From the NCBI GenBank assembly GCA_031260845.1, contig JAISKR010000267.1, forward strand, positions 1 to 8,986: a stretch of 8,986 nucleotides of DNA, given 5' to 3'. This document shows, piece by piece, positions 1 through 7,506 of this stretch (the first letter of the stretch is position 1; the number at the start of each line of letters is the position of its first letter). The notes under the pieces are model-generated. The model had not been told where the DNA came from, did no database searches, and worked only from the letters and a program-made list of their open reading frames with translations. The position numbers and the translations under genes were made by a program. Origin of the DNA: Bacteroidales bacterium. GTDB taxonomy: Bacteria > Bacteroidota > Bacteroidia > Bacteroidales > UBA4181.

Positions 1-392
1 CAGTGGCTACCGTAACGGTGAATGCCAATGGTAAGTTTATGGGTAAAATGGATTATCGCGTAAAAACCGTTCCTAATCCCGTTGCCAAGGTGGCAGGCAA
101 AATCGGCGGTAAAATCGACAAATCAGTATTGGCTGCACAGGTAGCAGTTCAAGCCGATATGGAGAATTTTGATTTCGACTTGAAATTCCGTGTAACAGAA
201 TTTACCGTGTCAGCAGTTGTGAAGGGTTTTACTCAAACCAAACCCACCAAAGGGGCTGCTATTACGGCTGAACAGAAAGCGTTGATCAATAGTTTGTCAA
301 AAGGGCAAAAAGTATATTTTGAAGGAATCAAGGTTGTTGGACCTGATGGTAGTGCAAGGGAACTTCCGGCAATTGCTTTCAGTATAAATTAA
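1..392 (+). CDS. gldM: GldM/PorM C-terminal part (type IX secretion inner-membrane motor protein), 5'-truncated by window
   Basis: The frame is open to the left edge, so this is the last ~130 residues of a longer protein; the GTG at position 3 is an internal valine codon, not a start. The text resembles the C-terminal periplasmic domain of GldM/PorM: a GKMDYRVKTVPNPVAKV stretch, a glycine-rich GKIGGKID turn, an ENFDFDLKF strand followed by RVTEFTV, and a VVGPDGSARELPAIAFSIN end. In the family, GldM is anchored in the inner membrane by one N-terminal helix, pairs with GldL to form the proton-driven motor, and reaches across the periplasm to the GldK/GldN ring. The gldN gene begins 18 nt after the stop, the usual K-L-M-N order, which supports the call. 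The motor-forming N-terminal part is outside the window. Confidence 0.93.
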   Translation, partial: VATVTVNANGKFMGKMDYRVKTVPNPVAKVAGKIGGKIDKSVLAAQVAVQADMENFDFDLKFRVTEFTVSAVVKGFTQTKPTKGAAITAEQKALINSLSKGQKVYFEGIKVVGPDGSARELPAIAFSIN

Positions 393-410
393 TATAAAAT
401 AGTCTGATTT

Positions 411-1331
411 ATGAAAAGAGTAAAAAGTTTATTATTAGGGTTAAGTTTTTTGATCATTCCCGGATCAATACTGTTTGGACAGGCGGTTGTAGCGCCCGAT
501 TCATCCAATACGATTCTTGATTACAAGACGGAAGTATATACAAAGGAAAATATAGCAAGTAAATTGCCCATTCCTTTATCTTACGTGCGGGAAGCCGATG
601 TTTTGTACGATAAGACCATTTGGAGAATGGTTGATCTTCGTGAAAAACGTAATATGCCGCTGTATTACCCGACTGCGCCTATCGGCAGCCGTGTTAATTT
701 GACCAATTTGTTGTTGAAAGGTGTTGACTCTGGTGAACTCACTGCGTATGATGCGGATGATCCCAATAATGAATTTGTACGTGCGCTTACTAAAACGGAA
801 ATAGATCAGAGATTTGGTGCAAAACACGACACAATTCAAGTTGCCGATGCTGATGGAAATATGATATCTCAAGAAAGAAACGAAGGTCGCAAGACGGATG
901 AGGTCAAATTAATCATGGTCAAAGAAAAAATTTACTTTGATAAAAAACATTCTGTGATAAATCGTCAGGTGATCGGTATCTGCCCCATTCGCCTCTCTTC
1001 AAGGGAAGACGAAAAGGCTGGCGAAACGGCTGGTGGAGAAGATGGCGCCGCCGCTGAAATGGTAAAGACGAAAACCTTCTGGATTTATATGCCTGAAGCA
1101 AGACCTATTTTGTCGCGCCATCCGATATTCAACCGTTTTAACGATGCACAAAATCAATCTTTTGATGATTTCTTTATGCAAAATCGTTACGATGGTCATA
1201 TCTATCAGATTTCCAATGTGTATAACAATCGTTCGATTGCTGAATATGCTTCAGGTTTGGACGCTTTGTACGAAGCGCAAAGGATACAAAACGAAATATT
1301 CGATTGGGAACAGGATTTGTGGGAATATTAA
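411..1331 (+). CDS. gldN: GldN/PorN, type IX secretion periplasmic ring subunit
   Basis: This 306-residue protein starts with a signal peptide: basic KRVK, then a hydrophobic core to about residue 22, with likely cleavage after LFGQ. The mature part has GldN/PorN hallmarks: PIPLSYVREADVLYDKTIW then RMVDLREKRNMPLYYP (residues ~53-87), IGICPIR (~188-194), FWIYMPEARPIL (~223-234), and a C-terminal block with FNRFND, FDDFF, SNVYNNR and a terminal IFDWEQDLWEY. In the family GldN/PorN binds the lipoprotein GldK/PorK to form the large periplasmic ring under the outer membrane needed for secretion of proteins with C-terminal sorting signals and, in gliding species, for motility. It follows gldM by 18 nt and is followed by a terminator, so it is probably the last gene of the gldKLMN operon. 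A low-complexity acidic/Gly-Ala stretch at about 197-217 interrupts the conserved part and may be a loop. Confidence 0.95.
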   Translation: MKRVKSLLLGLSFLIIPGSILFGQAVVAPDSSNTILDYKTEVYTKENIASKLPIPLSYVREADVLYDKTIWRMVDLREKRNMPLYYPTAPIGSRVNLTNLLLKGVDSGELTAYDADDPNNEFVRALTKTEIDQRFGAKHDTIQVADADGNMISQERNEGRKTDEVKLIMVKEKIYFDKKHSVINRQVIGICPIRLSSREDEKAGETAGGEDGAAAEMVKTKTFWIYMPEARPILSRHPIFNRFNDAQNQSFDDFFMQNRYDGHIYQISNVYNNRSIAEYASGLDALYEAQRIQNEIFDWEQDLWEY

Positions 1332-1350
1332 AATCCTTGCATAAGAATAT

Positions 1351-1384
1351 AAAAAGAGTGTGGTGCCAATCACGCTCTTTTTTC
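1351..1384 (+). terminator. Rho-independent terminator after gldN
   Basis: Left arm 1351-1362 (AAAAAGAGTGTG) pairs with right arm 1371-1382 (CACGCTCTTTTT), giving 12 pairs with one G-U and an 8-nt loop; the right arm ends in a run of T. It lies 20 nt past the gldN stop. The A-rich left arm mirrors the T run, so it might also work for the other strand, but no minus-strand gene is nearby. Confidence 0.88.
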
Positions 1385-1447
1385 TTTCATTCTTAATCTT
1401 GTTAACGCATATAAGACAAACACTTAGCGAAAATAAAAATATTTTCA

Positions 1448-2485
1448 ATGAATTTAGAACAATTAGTTCGTCCGAATATATGGCATCTTAAACCTTATTC
1501 ATCGGCAAGAACTGAATTTAAAGGCGAGGCGTCTGTTTTCATTGACGCCAACGAAAATCCCTATAATGCGATTTGGAACCGCTATCCTGACCCCTTGCAA
1601 AGTGCAGTCAAAGAGACCATTGCCGCAGTAAAGGGCATAACGCCGGACTGTATTTTTCTCGGCAACGGAAGCGACGAACCGATAGACCTTCTGTATCGCG
1701 TGTTTTGCGAACCGCGTACAGACAATGTAGTGGCAATTGACCCTACTTACGGTATGTACAAGGTGGCGGCAGACATTAACCATGTGGAATACCGGAAAGT
1801 GCTGCTGGATGAATCATTCAATTTCTCGGCTGATAACTTGCTGAATGTTACCGACTGGCATACTAAGTTGATTTTTCTCTGCTCGCCCAACAATCCGACG
1901 GCTAACCTGCTGAACCGCGACGAAATCGTCAAAACCATCCGAACATTCAACGGTATCGTTGTGCTTGACGAAGCCTATATTGATTTTGCCGGACAACCGT
2001 CTTTCCTGCATGAGTTGGGACAATACGAAAATCTGATCATATTGCAGACATTTTCCAAAGCATGGGCAAGCGCGTCAGTACGGCTCGGAATGGCTTTTGC
2101 CACACCGGAAATCGTGCAGATACTCAATAAGGTGAAATATCCCTACAATATCAATCGCCTGACGCAGGATTACGCTCTGAAAATGCTGGAAAATCCGCAA
2201 AGAGTGAAGGATTGGGTGGCAGTGCTTCTCAGGGAAAGGGAACAATTGCAGAAACGTCTTGCTACCCTGCCTTGTGTGGAAAAATTGTACCCCACCGATG
2301 CAAATTTCCTGCTTGTCAAAATGACTGACGCCAACGATATTTACCGATATTTGGTGGAACGGGGCGTCATTGTGCGCAACAGAAGCAATATTTCGCTCTG
2401 CCTCAACTGTCTGCGAATAACCGTAGGCACGCCCGAAGAAAATCAAATACTCATCTCATCCTTAGCCGATTATGTACACGTTTGA
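1448..2485 (+). CDS. hisC: Histidinol-phosphate aminotransferase
   Basis: This 345-residue protein is a fold-type I PLP aminotransferase of the HisC group. It transfers an amino group from glutamate to imidazole-acetol phosphate, giving histidinol phosphate, in cytoplasmic histidine biosynthesis. Visible landmarks: DANENPYN (33-40), RYPDP (45-49), the cofactor-phosphate loop GNGSDEP (72-78), SPNNPT (146-151), DEAYIDF (174-180) with the PLP-ring aspartate, and TFSKAW (201-206) with the probable Schiff-base lysine K204 and downstream VRLGMAF. The C-terminal [11 protein letters not shown] (321-331) carries the substrate-binding arginine of the family. Length is normal. It stands apart from other his genes in this window; HisC-like enzymes can also act on aromatic amino acids, so a role outside histidine synthesis is possible. 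Its last 14 nt overlap the next gene. No convincing -33/-7 promoter was found in the 63 nt between the terminator and the ATG. Confidence 0.93.
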   Translation: MNLEQLVRPNIWHLKPYSSARTEFKGEASVFIDANENPYNAIWNRYPDPLQSAVKETIAAVKGITPDCIFLGNGSDEPIDLLYRVFCEPRTDNVVAIDPTYGMYKVAADINHVEYRKVLLDESFNFSADNLLNVTDWHTKLIFLCSPNNPTANLLNRDEIVKTIRTFNGIVVLDEAYIDFAGQPSFLHELGQYENLIILQTFSKAWASASVRLGMAFATPEIVQILNKVKYPYNINRLTQDYALKMLENPQRVKDWVAVLLREREQLQKRLATLPCVEKLYPTDANFLLVKMTDANDIYRYLVERGVIVRNRSNISLCLNCLRITVGTPEENQILISSLADYVHV

Positions 2486-2882
2486 TACGCAGGTGCGGGT
2501 AAGATACGGCGAAACCGACCAGATGGGTTATGTCTATTACGGCAATTATCCTTTGTACTACGAGGTGGCACGGACAGAATGGCTGCGCACCCTTGGGCTG
2601 AGTTACAGAAAGATGGAAGAGGAAGGAATCCTGCTTCCGGTGCGTTCCTTGAATGTATGTTATATTAACGCGGCGCATTATGATGATTTGCTGACCATCA
2701 GAGTGATACTGAAAAAGTTGCCGGGCGTTCGTATCCATTTTTTCTACGAAATATACAACGAACAGCAAACCCTGTTAAATACAGGTGAAACGGAACTGAT
2801 ATTTGTGGATGCAAAGACCAGACGACCGAAGAAAGCGCCGGAAATTCTGCTGAAAGAACTGCGGAAATATCTACCGGAATAA
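2472..2882 (+). CDS. Acyl-CoA thioester hydrolase, 4HBT/YbgC-type hotdog fold
   Basis: This 136-residue protein has the single hotdog-domain pattern of the 4-hydroxybenzoyl-CoA thioesterase/YbgC family. The signature is near the N-terminus: [18 protein letters not shown] (residues 9-26) with the catalytic aspartate D16, followed by the long helix [17 protein letters not shown]. The strands [24 protein letters not shown] and a [19 protein letters not shown] end are also typical. Family members cleave acyl-CoA thioesters in the cytoplasm; the physiological acyl group cannot be read from sequence. The ATG lies inside hisC, 14 nt before the hisC stop and in another frame, so the two genes are very probably translationally coupled. 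No functional link to histidine synthesis is evident. YbgC itself is usually in a tol-pal cluster, which is absent here, so I give no symbol. Confidence 0.9.
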   Translation: MYTFDTQVRVRYGETDQMGYVYYGNYPLYYEVARTEWLRTLGLSYRKMEEEGILLPVRSLNVCYINAAHYDDLLTIRVILKKLPGVRIHFFYEIYNEQQTLLNTGETELIFVDAKTRRPKKAPEILLKELRKYLPE

Positions 2883-2922
2883 GCCGAGGGATATTTATTT
2901 TGCAAGAATTTTTGTTTTTTGT

Positions 2923-2953
2923 TTACTTGAAACAAGAATTTTCATTATTTTTG
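2923..2953 (+). promoter_or_regulatory. Bacteroidetes-type promoter for the sugar transporter operon
   Basis: The -7 element TATTTTTG (2946-2953) matches TAnnTTTG exactly. A -33 candidate TTTA (2923-2926) is 19 nt upstream, the usual spacing but with one mismatch; a perfect TTTG at 2919-2922 gives a spacer of 23 nt, slightly long. Transcription would begin near 2959, leaving only about 10 nt before the ATG at 2970, so the mRNA would be almost leaderless. Confidence 0.6.
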
Positions 2954-2969
2954 TCCCAAATAATGTAAT

Positions 2970-4343
2970 ATGTCCAACTATCGTTCTTCTTATCTTTTAC
3001 TGATTTCGTTAATTTCGGCTATGGGCGGGTTGCTGTTTGGCTATGATTATGTGGTCATTGGCGGCGCCAAGCCTTTTTACGAAGTTTTCTTCGGCATTTC
3101 CGGCTCGGCATGGATGCAGGGCTGGGCAATGAGCAGCGCCATACTGGGGTGTCTGGCAGGCGTCGCCATTGCCGGCAGTTTAGCCGACCGCTACGGACGA
3201 AAACCGCTGCTGAAAATGGCTGCCTTGCTGTTCGTCATTGCATCCCTTGGCACGGGCGGAGTGCAGCATATTTCATGGTTCATTTTCTTTCGCATCATTG
3301 GCGGCATAGGGATAGGCATCGCGTCAAATCTTTCGCCCATGTACATTGCCGAAGTATCGCCGGCTAATGTGCGCGGACGGTTCGTTTCCATCAATCAGTT
3401 GACCATCGTGTTGGGCATTCTGTCGGCACAATTGATGAATTGGCTGATAGCAGATCCCGTTCTGACGGGCGAAGATATGTTTTCCTCCTGGAACGGACAG
3501 TGGGGCTGGCGTTGGATGTTCTGGGCTTGTACAGTTCCGGCTGTTTTATTCTTTGTGCTGGTCTTTTTTATACCGGAAAGCCCGCGATGGCTTGCCGGTC
3601 GTCATCATTACGATAAGGCTGCCGGTATTCTTTCACGGGTTGGCGGCGCGGATCATGCCCAAAAAGAGATGAAGGAAATAAGAGAATCGCTTGACGCAGA
3701 AAAAGATAAATCGGGTTACAAATTGCTGTTGGCAGGACGAATGCCCCGTATTTTGCTGGTGGGGGTTGTACTTGCTATCTTGCAACAATGGTGCGGCATC
3801 AACGTTATTTTCAATTATGCCCAGGAGGTGTTTGCCGCAGCAGGATACAGCGTGTCGGATACGCTCTTTAATATTGTTGTGACGGGCGTTACCAACGTGA
3901 TTTTCACGTTCGCAGGTATGTACACGGTGGATAGATTGGGGCGCCGCGCCCTGTTGCTGTTGGGACTCATTGGACTGACAACGGTTTACGCTATTCTGGG
4001 CGCCTGTTACTACTTCGGGATAACCGGCATACCGGTTTTGTGCCTTGTTGTGGCGGCAATTGCCTGTTATGCCATGACCTTGGCGCCGGTGGTCTGGGTG
4101 GTAATATCCGAGATTTTCCCCAACCGTATCAGGGGATTGGCGATGGCTGTTTCTACATTTGCCCTCTGGACTGCTTGTTTCGTACTGACCTATACTTTCC
4201 CGATGCTGAATAAAGGCTTGGGCGCTCACGGCACCTTCTGGATTTACGGCATAATATGTATTGCAGGGTTTATCTTTGTCCGCATCATGCTACCCGAAAC
4301 CAAAGGTCAATCATTAGAAGAAATTGAAAAATCCATTAAATAA
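2970..4343 (+). CDS. MFS sugar porter (XylE/GalP-like sugar:H+ symporter)
   Basis: This 457-residue protein has about twelve hydrophobic segments and the signatures of the sugar porter family of the major facilitator superfamily. These are GGLLFGYDYVVIGG in the first helix (with D26 at the place of the proton-coupling aspartate of XylE), DRYGRK (73-78), PESPRW (202-207), QQWCGIN (272-278), DRLGRR (321-326), SEIFPNRIRG (380-389) and the terminal PETKG (442-446). The cytoplasmic loop joining the two six-helix halves is the charged stretch at about 208-258. An inner-membrane proton-coupled monosaccharide importer is the likely role; which sugar cannot be fixed from motifs. The alpha-galactosidase gene starts 10 nt downstream, which suggests galactose or a related hexose as cargo. 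The ATG is the first in frame and gives an N-terminus of normal family length. Confidence 0.93.
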   Translation: MSNYRSSYLLLISLISAMGGLLFGYDYVVIGGAKPFYEVFFGISGSAWMQGWAMSSAILGCLAGVAIAGSLADRYGRKPLLKMAALLFVIASLGTGGVQHISWFIFFRIIGGIGIGIASNLSPMYIAEVSPANVRGRFVSINQLTIVLGILSAQLMNWLIADPVLTGEDMFSSWNGQWGWRWMFWACTVPAVLFFVLVFFIPESPRWLAGRHHYDKAAGILSRVGGADHAQKEMKEIRESLDAEKDKSGYKLLLAGRMPRILLVGVVLAILQQWCGINVIFNYAQEVFAAAGYSVSDTLFNIVVTGVTNVIFTFAGMYTVDRLGRRALLLLGLIGLTTVYAILGACYYFGITGIPVLCLVVAAIACYAMTLAPVVWVVISEIFPNRIRGLAMAVSTFALWTACFVLTYTFPMLNKGLGAHGTFWIYGIICIAGFIFVRIMLPETKGQSLEEIEKSIK

Positions 4344-4353
4344 AAATTGAAAG

Positions 4354-6330
4354 ATGAAATTAAATATCAGGTTATTCATTTTATTATTCGTTGCGGGCTG
4401 GGCTGTCGGTTGTAGCCACCCCTCGTTAGTTGTAGAAATTACCGAATTGGACTTGTCGGCATTTGCCGTTGGCTGGGGTGAAACCAAAGCCAATCTGTCT
4501 ATTTCCGGAACGCCGCTGTCCATTGCAGGAACGCCGTATGAGAAGGGATTCGGCACCCATGCCACCGGCGAGGCGCATATCCGTTTAGACGGACGGCAAG
4601 GCACATTCACCGCCTTGGCGGGCGTGGACGACAATGCCGACTCGCACGCTTCGGTGGTATTTTACGTCTTTACCAACAAGGGAACGGCTTTCAACAGTGG
4701 CGTGATGAAAAAAGGCGACGCGCCGAAACCGGTTGAAGTAGCATTGAAGGGTGTGACCGATTTGTATCTGCTCGTTGACCCGACCTCAGACGGCAATCAC
4801 AGCGACCATGCCGACTGGGTGAATGCTCAATTCACTGTTTTTTCCGCGCCCGTTGCCATCAAAGACGACCACTCGGAGGAACGCTACATTTTGACGCCGC
4901 CGCCTGCCCCACAACCACGGGTAAACGGCGCGAAAATCACCGGCGCCTCGCCTGCAAAGCCTTTTCTGTTCACCATTGCCGCAACCGGCAATCGCCCCAT
5001 GACCTTTGCAGCCGCCAATTTGCCGGCAGGTCTGTCGCTCAACGAAGCGACCGGCGTTATTTCCGGCGTTTGTAGTCGCGAAGGAAAATATATCGTGCCG
5101 CTTACCGTTTCCAACAGCCTCGGAGAGTGCCATGACACGCTCGAAATACACATTGGCGGCGGATTGGCTCTTACGCCGCATATCGGATGGAACAGTTGGT
5201 ATATCTACGCAACCGGCGTAACGCAGGACATTATGGAGCAAAGCGCACAAGCCATGTACGATAAGGGATTGGTGAATTTTGGCTATGCTTATGTCAATAT
5301 TGACGACGGATGGGAAATAAAGGTAGGTAGCAATGACCTTGTTATTGGTGGCGCCGTCAGAAATCCGGACGGCACGATTCGTACCAACAAAAATTTCCCC
5401 GACATGAAAGCGATGACTGATTATATTCATCGGCTGGGGCTGAAAGCGGGTTTGTATTCCTCGCCCGGGCGCTCTACCTGCGGCGGTTACGCAGGCTCTT
5501 TTGAACACGAAGCACAGGATATTCAATCGTATGTTGATTGGGGTTTTGATTTCCTGAAATATGACTGGTGTTCTTATGGACAGGAAGTGCCGGTACACGA
5601 TTTGGAAAATATGCAAAAGCCTTATCTGCTGATTTCAAAACTCATCAAAGAAGCCCCGCGGGACATTATCCTCAATATGTGCCAGTACGGCATGGGCGAC
5701 GTGTGGAAATGGGGAAAGGAAGTCGGTGGCAACTCGTGGCGAACTACGGGCGATCTCGGAGCAAGCACTCAGGAACTGTCTGCAAGTATGTTCAGTATCG
5801 GCTTCTTTCAGGAACAAATACGGGAGTATTCCGGACCGGATGGTTGGAATGACCCTGACTATCTTCTTTTCGGAAATATTTACGACTGGGCGAATCAAAA
5901 AGCCGTGCTTTCGCCGTTGTCGCCCAGTGAACACTACACCTGCATGACGCTTTGGAGCATGATGTCGGCGCCGTTGATTTTCAGCGGGGAAATCACTACA
6001 TTAGACGATTTTACCAAAAATATTTTATGCAATGCGGAGGTGATTGATATTGATCAGGATAAATTGGGAAAGGCGGGCTATTGTATTCAAAACCGAGATT
6101 TGATTGAAATCTGGAAAAAGGAATTGCATGACGGAAACACCGCCATTGCTGTTTTCAACAAACGACCGTTCGGGAGTGTGGTCGAGGTGGATTGGAAGGC
6201 TTTGGGTTACGACGGAAAATTTTTTGCCCGTGATTTATGGCGACAGACCGACTTGGGCGATATACGTAAAGTCGCCTCATTTGATATTCCGCGGCACGGC
6301 TGCGTCATGCTAAAAGTAACGAAGCGATAA
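4354..6330 (+). CDS. GH27 alpha-galactosidase lipoprotein with NPCBM and Ig-like (He_PIG) modules
   Basis: This 658-residue protein has four visible parts. (1) A lipoprotein signal peptide ending AVGC, with C20 the predicted lipidated residue. The following SHPSLVV lacks the acidic cluster of Bacteroidetes surface-export signals, so a periplasm-facing site is slightly favoured. (2) An NPCBM-type carbohydrate-binding domain at about 30-165 (LSAFAVGWGETKANLSI, YEKGFGTHA, FTALAGVDD, YLLVDPTSDGNHSDHADW). (3) A putative Ig module at about 187-268 (PRVNGAKITGASP, ATGNRPMTF, LPAGLSLNEATGVISG). (4) A GH27 barrel from about 274: TPHIGWNSWY, YVNIDDGWE, GLKAGLYSSPG, FLKYDWC with nucleophile D404, SWRTTGD with probable acid/base D467, and GPDGWNDPDYL. 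A C-terminal beta domain follows to 656. GH27 enzymes are retaining; most remove terminal alpha-galactose, but alpha-N-acetylgalactosaminidase and beta-L-arabinopyranosidase members exist. It sits between the transporter (10 nt) and trmB (6 nt). Confidence 0.92.
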   Translation: MKLNIRLFILLFVAGWAVGCSHPSLVVEITELDLSAFAVGWGETKANLSISGTPLSIAGTPYEKGFGTHATGEAHIRLDGRQGTFTALAGVDDNADSHASVVFYVFTNKGTAFNSGVMKKGDAPKPVEVALKGVTDLYLLVDPTSDGNHSDHADWVNAQFTVFSAPVAIKDDHSEERYILTPPPAPQPRVNGAKITGASPAKPFLFTIAATGNRPMTFAAANLPAGLSLNEATGVISGVCSREGKYIVPLTVSNSLGECHDTLEIHIGGGLALTPHIGWNSWYIYATGVTQDIMEQSAQAMYDKGLVNFGYAYVNIDDGWEIKVGSNDLVIGGAVRNPDGTIRTNKNFPDMKAMTDYIHRLGLKAGLYSSPGRSTCGGYAGSFEHEAQDIQSYVDWGFDFLKYDWCSYGQEVPVHDLENMQKPYLLISKLIKEAPRDIILNMCQYGMGDVWKWGKEVGGNSWRTTGDLGASTQELSASMFSIGFFQEQIREYSGPDGWNDPDYLLFGNIYDWANQKAVLSPLSPSEHYTCMTLWSMMSAPLIFSGEITTLDDFTKNILCNAEVIDIDQDKLGKAGYCIQNRDLIEIWKKELHDGNTAIAVFNKRPFGSVVEVDWKALGYDGKFFARDLWRQTDLGDIRKVASFDIPRHGCVMLKVTKR

Positions 6331-6336
6331 TTTGGC

Positions 6337-7044
6337 ATGGGAAAGCATAAGTTGCAGCGGTTTGCCGATATGGCGAGTTATCCGAATGTGATAGAACCGC
6401 CGTTTGAAGAGGTGTTTCGCACCGACTACCGCACCAAAGGGAAATGGGGCAAGGAGATATTCGGCAACGACCGCCCGATAGTGCTGGAATTGGGCTGCGG
6501 CAAGGGCGAATATACCGTTGCCTTGGCGCGGCAGCATCCTGAAAAAAACTTTATCGGCATGGACATTAAAGGTTCGCGAATGTGGGTAGGCGCCACGGAT
6601 GCACTGCAAAACGAACTTGCAAATGTAGCCTTTTTGCGGACACGTATAGAGTTCATCCAATCCTGTTTCGCTGCCGGCGAGGCGTCGGAGATATGGATTA
6701 CCTTCCCCGACCCGCAACCGCAACAAAGCCGCGCCAACAAAAGGCTGACTTCTGCGCGTTTTCTGGAATCGTACCGGACTATTCTCTGCCCGGGCGGTTG
6801 TATTCACCTGAAAACAGACAGCCGGAGTTTGTTCGATTACACCTGCCGCTTGATTGAGCGCAACCGGCTTCCCGTAGAGTTATGTACAGACGATTTGTAC
6901 CATTCCGGCTTAACGGATTCCATACTGTCCGTTCAAACCTATTATGAAAAAATGTTCATGGCAAAAGGCTTTTCCATTAAATATGTCCGTTTTGCTGTAC
7001 CGGATGGAATTGTATTACAGGAAAATTCAATATTGACACAATAA
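6337..7044 (+). CDS. trmB: tRNA (guanine-N7-)-methyltransferase
   Basis: This 235-residue protein is a TrmB-family class I SAM-dependent methyltransferase, which makes m7G, normally at position 46 of the tRNA variable loop. The SAM site is IVLELGCGKGEYTVALA (48-64) with the acidic strand end NFIGMDIKGSRMW (71-83). The family signature ITFPDPQPQ...NKRLTSARFL (121-143) contains D125 and takes the place of the proteobacterial FPDPWPKKRHxKRR; the DPQ...KRLTS form is what I know from Bacteroidetes homologues. KTD (159-161) and TYYEKMF (201-207) are the remaining conserved points. Length and architecture are normal for the family. It starts only 6 nt after the glycosidase stop, so it is likely expressed at least in part from the sugar operon promoter. 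No terminator hairpin is evident after its stop. Confidence 0.94.
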   Translation: MGKHKLQRFADMASYPNVIEPPFEEVFRTDYRTKGKWGKEIFGNDRPIVLELGCGKGEYTVALARQHPEKNFIGMDIKGSRMWVGATDALQNELANVAFLRTRIEFIQSCFAAGEASEIWITFPDPQPQQSRANKRLTSARFLESYRTILCPGGCIHLKTDSRSLFDYTCRLIERNRLPVELCTDDLYHSGLTDSILSVQTYYEKMFMAKGFSIKYVRFAVPDGIVLQENSILTQ

Positions 7045-7110
7045 TCAGGCAGAAAGGACTTAAAAATTGAAAATTGGGTAGAAAGGTAATTGAAAAGTTT
7101 TGCATTGTCA

Positions 7111-7154
7111 CACCACCGTATCACTATTGAATCACCACCGTATCACCATTGTAT
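7111..7154. repeat. Two tandem copies of a 22-bp repeat upstream of the HU promoter
   Basis: Copy 1 is 7111-7132 and copy 2 is 7133-7154. Both start CACCACCGTATCAC; they differ at two positions of the 22 (T/C at unit position 15, and A/T at unit position 20). The second copy runs directly into the 10-bp repeats beginning at 7155. No coding frame is associated with it. Confidence 0.85.
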
Positions 7155-7197
7155 AACTATTTATAACCACCTGTAACTATTTATAACTATTTGTAAC
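7155..7197. repeat. Four decamer repeats (consensus AACTATTTRT) abutting the HU promoter
   Basis: The units are 7155-7164 AACTATTTAT, 7165-7174 AACCACCTGT, 7175-7184 AACTATTTAT and 7185-7194 AACTATTTGT, then a partial AAC. Units one and three are identical, unit four differs by one base and unit two is divergent. The exact 10-bp period places each unit on roughly the same helical face. They end 7 nt before the -33 box, so a regulator site or bent DNA is a reasonable guess, not shown. Confidence 0.8.
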
Positions 7198-7203
7198 ATT
7201 TTT

Positions 7204-7234
7204 TTTGCAATTCACAAAATCTTGTTTATATTTG
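7204..7234 (+). promoter_or_regulatory. Bacteroidetes-type promoter for the HU gene
   Basis: -33 TTTG (7204-7207), a spacer of exactly 19 nt, and -7 TATATTTG (7227-7234) match the Bacteroidetes consensus TTTG-N19-21-TAnnTTTG at every fixed position. Transcription would start near 7240, more than 300 nt before the HU ATG. No other good -7 box was seen between here and 7553. Confidence 0.8.
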
Positions 7235-7288
7235 CGCCTTCATCATTCAGATATGATTATGTCGTTTTGCCACTCATACAGCACCCCC

Positions 7289-7313
7289 GTAAAGGGCATT
7301 TTAAGCCCTTTAC
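7289..7313 (+). other. Perfect 9-bp stem-loop in the HU leader
   Basis: GTAAAGGGC (7289-7297) and GCCCTTTAC (7305-7313) are exact reverse complements around a 7-nt loop ATTTTAA. It is followed by ACAGCC and not by a T run, so it is not a standard terminator. It lies about 50 nt into the predicted transcript. Confidence 0.75.
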
Positions 7314-7445
7314 AGCCACTTTCCCAAACTTGGGGGGGATAAACGCCTCTTTTCAGTGGATTACAACGCGCGCTAAGGCTGTTTAAACCTGCTTTTCGCA
7401 CCTTTCCCTAACACGACTTTTTTATTGACACTGACAGGTCGAGAC

Positions 7446-7506
7446 AACACTGTCAGGTCTGCCTGTGTGCGCAAAAACCTGTCTTGTGCTTGCACCTGAC
7501 AGTGTT
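7446..7506 (+). repeat. 13-bp inverted repeat (ACACTGTCAGGT element pair) before the HU gene
   Basis: AACACTGTCAGGT (7446-7458) and ACCTGACAGTGTT (7494-7506) are exact reverse complements separated by 35 nt. The same 12-bp core recurs at 8197-8208 (reverse) and 8312-8323 (forward). A variant CACTGACAGGTC is at 7429-7440. The right arm ends 46 nt before the HU ATG. The stem has no following T run. Confidence 0.8.

Noticed and set aside
3..5. GTG at position 3 as the start of a 129-residue protein
   Set aside because: The frame is open to the window edge and the translation matches the inside of GldM, so the gene starts upstream.
919..1101. Dispersed repeat inserted in gldN, suggested by an LPLKRGEWG-like minus-strand translation
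   Set aside because: The + strand residues here belong to the conserved IGICPIR block of GldN, so the resemblance is probably chance.
3633..4229. 198-codon open frame on the minus strand
   Set aside because: Antisense to the MFS transporter; rich in Gln, His, Asn and Arg as expected from reverse reading of a membrane protein gene; no domain or promoter.
4786..5616. 276-codon open frame on the minus strand
   Set aside because: It lies wholly inside the well-supported GH27 gene on the other strand, has no recognisable domain, and its composition is that of reversed GH27 codons.
7045..7110. Terminator after trmB
   Set aside because: No stem with a following T run; only AT-rich text with short AATTGAAA-like repetition.
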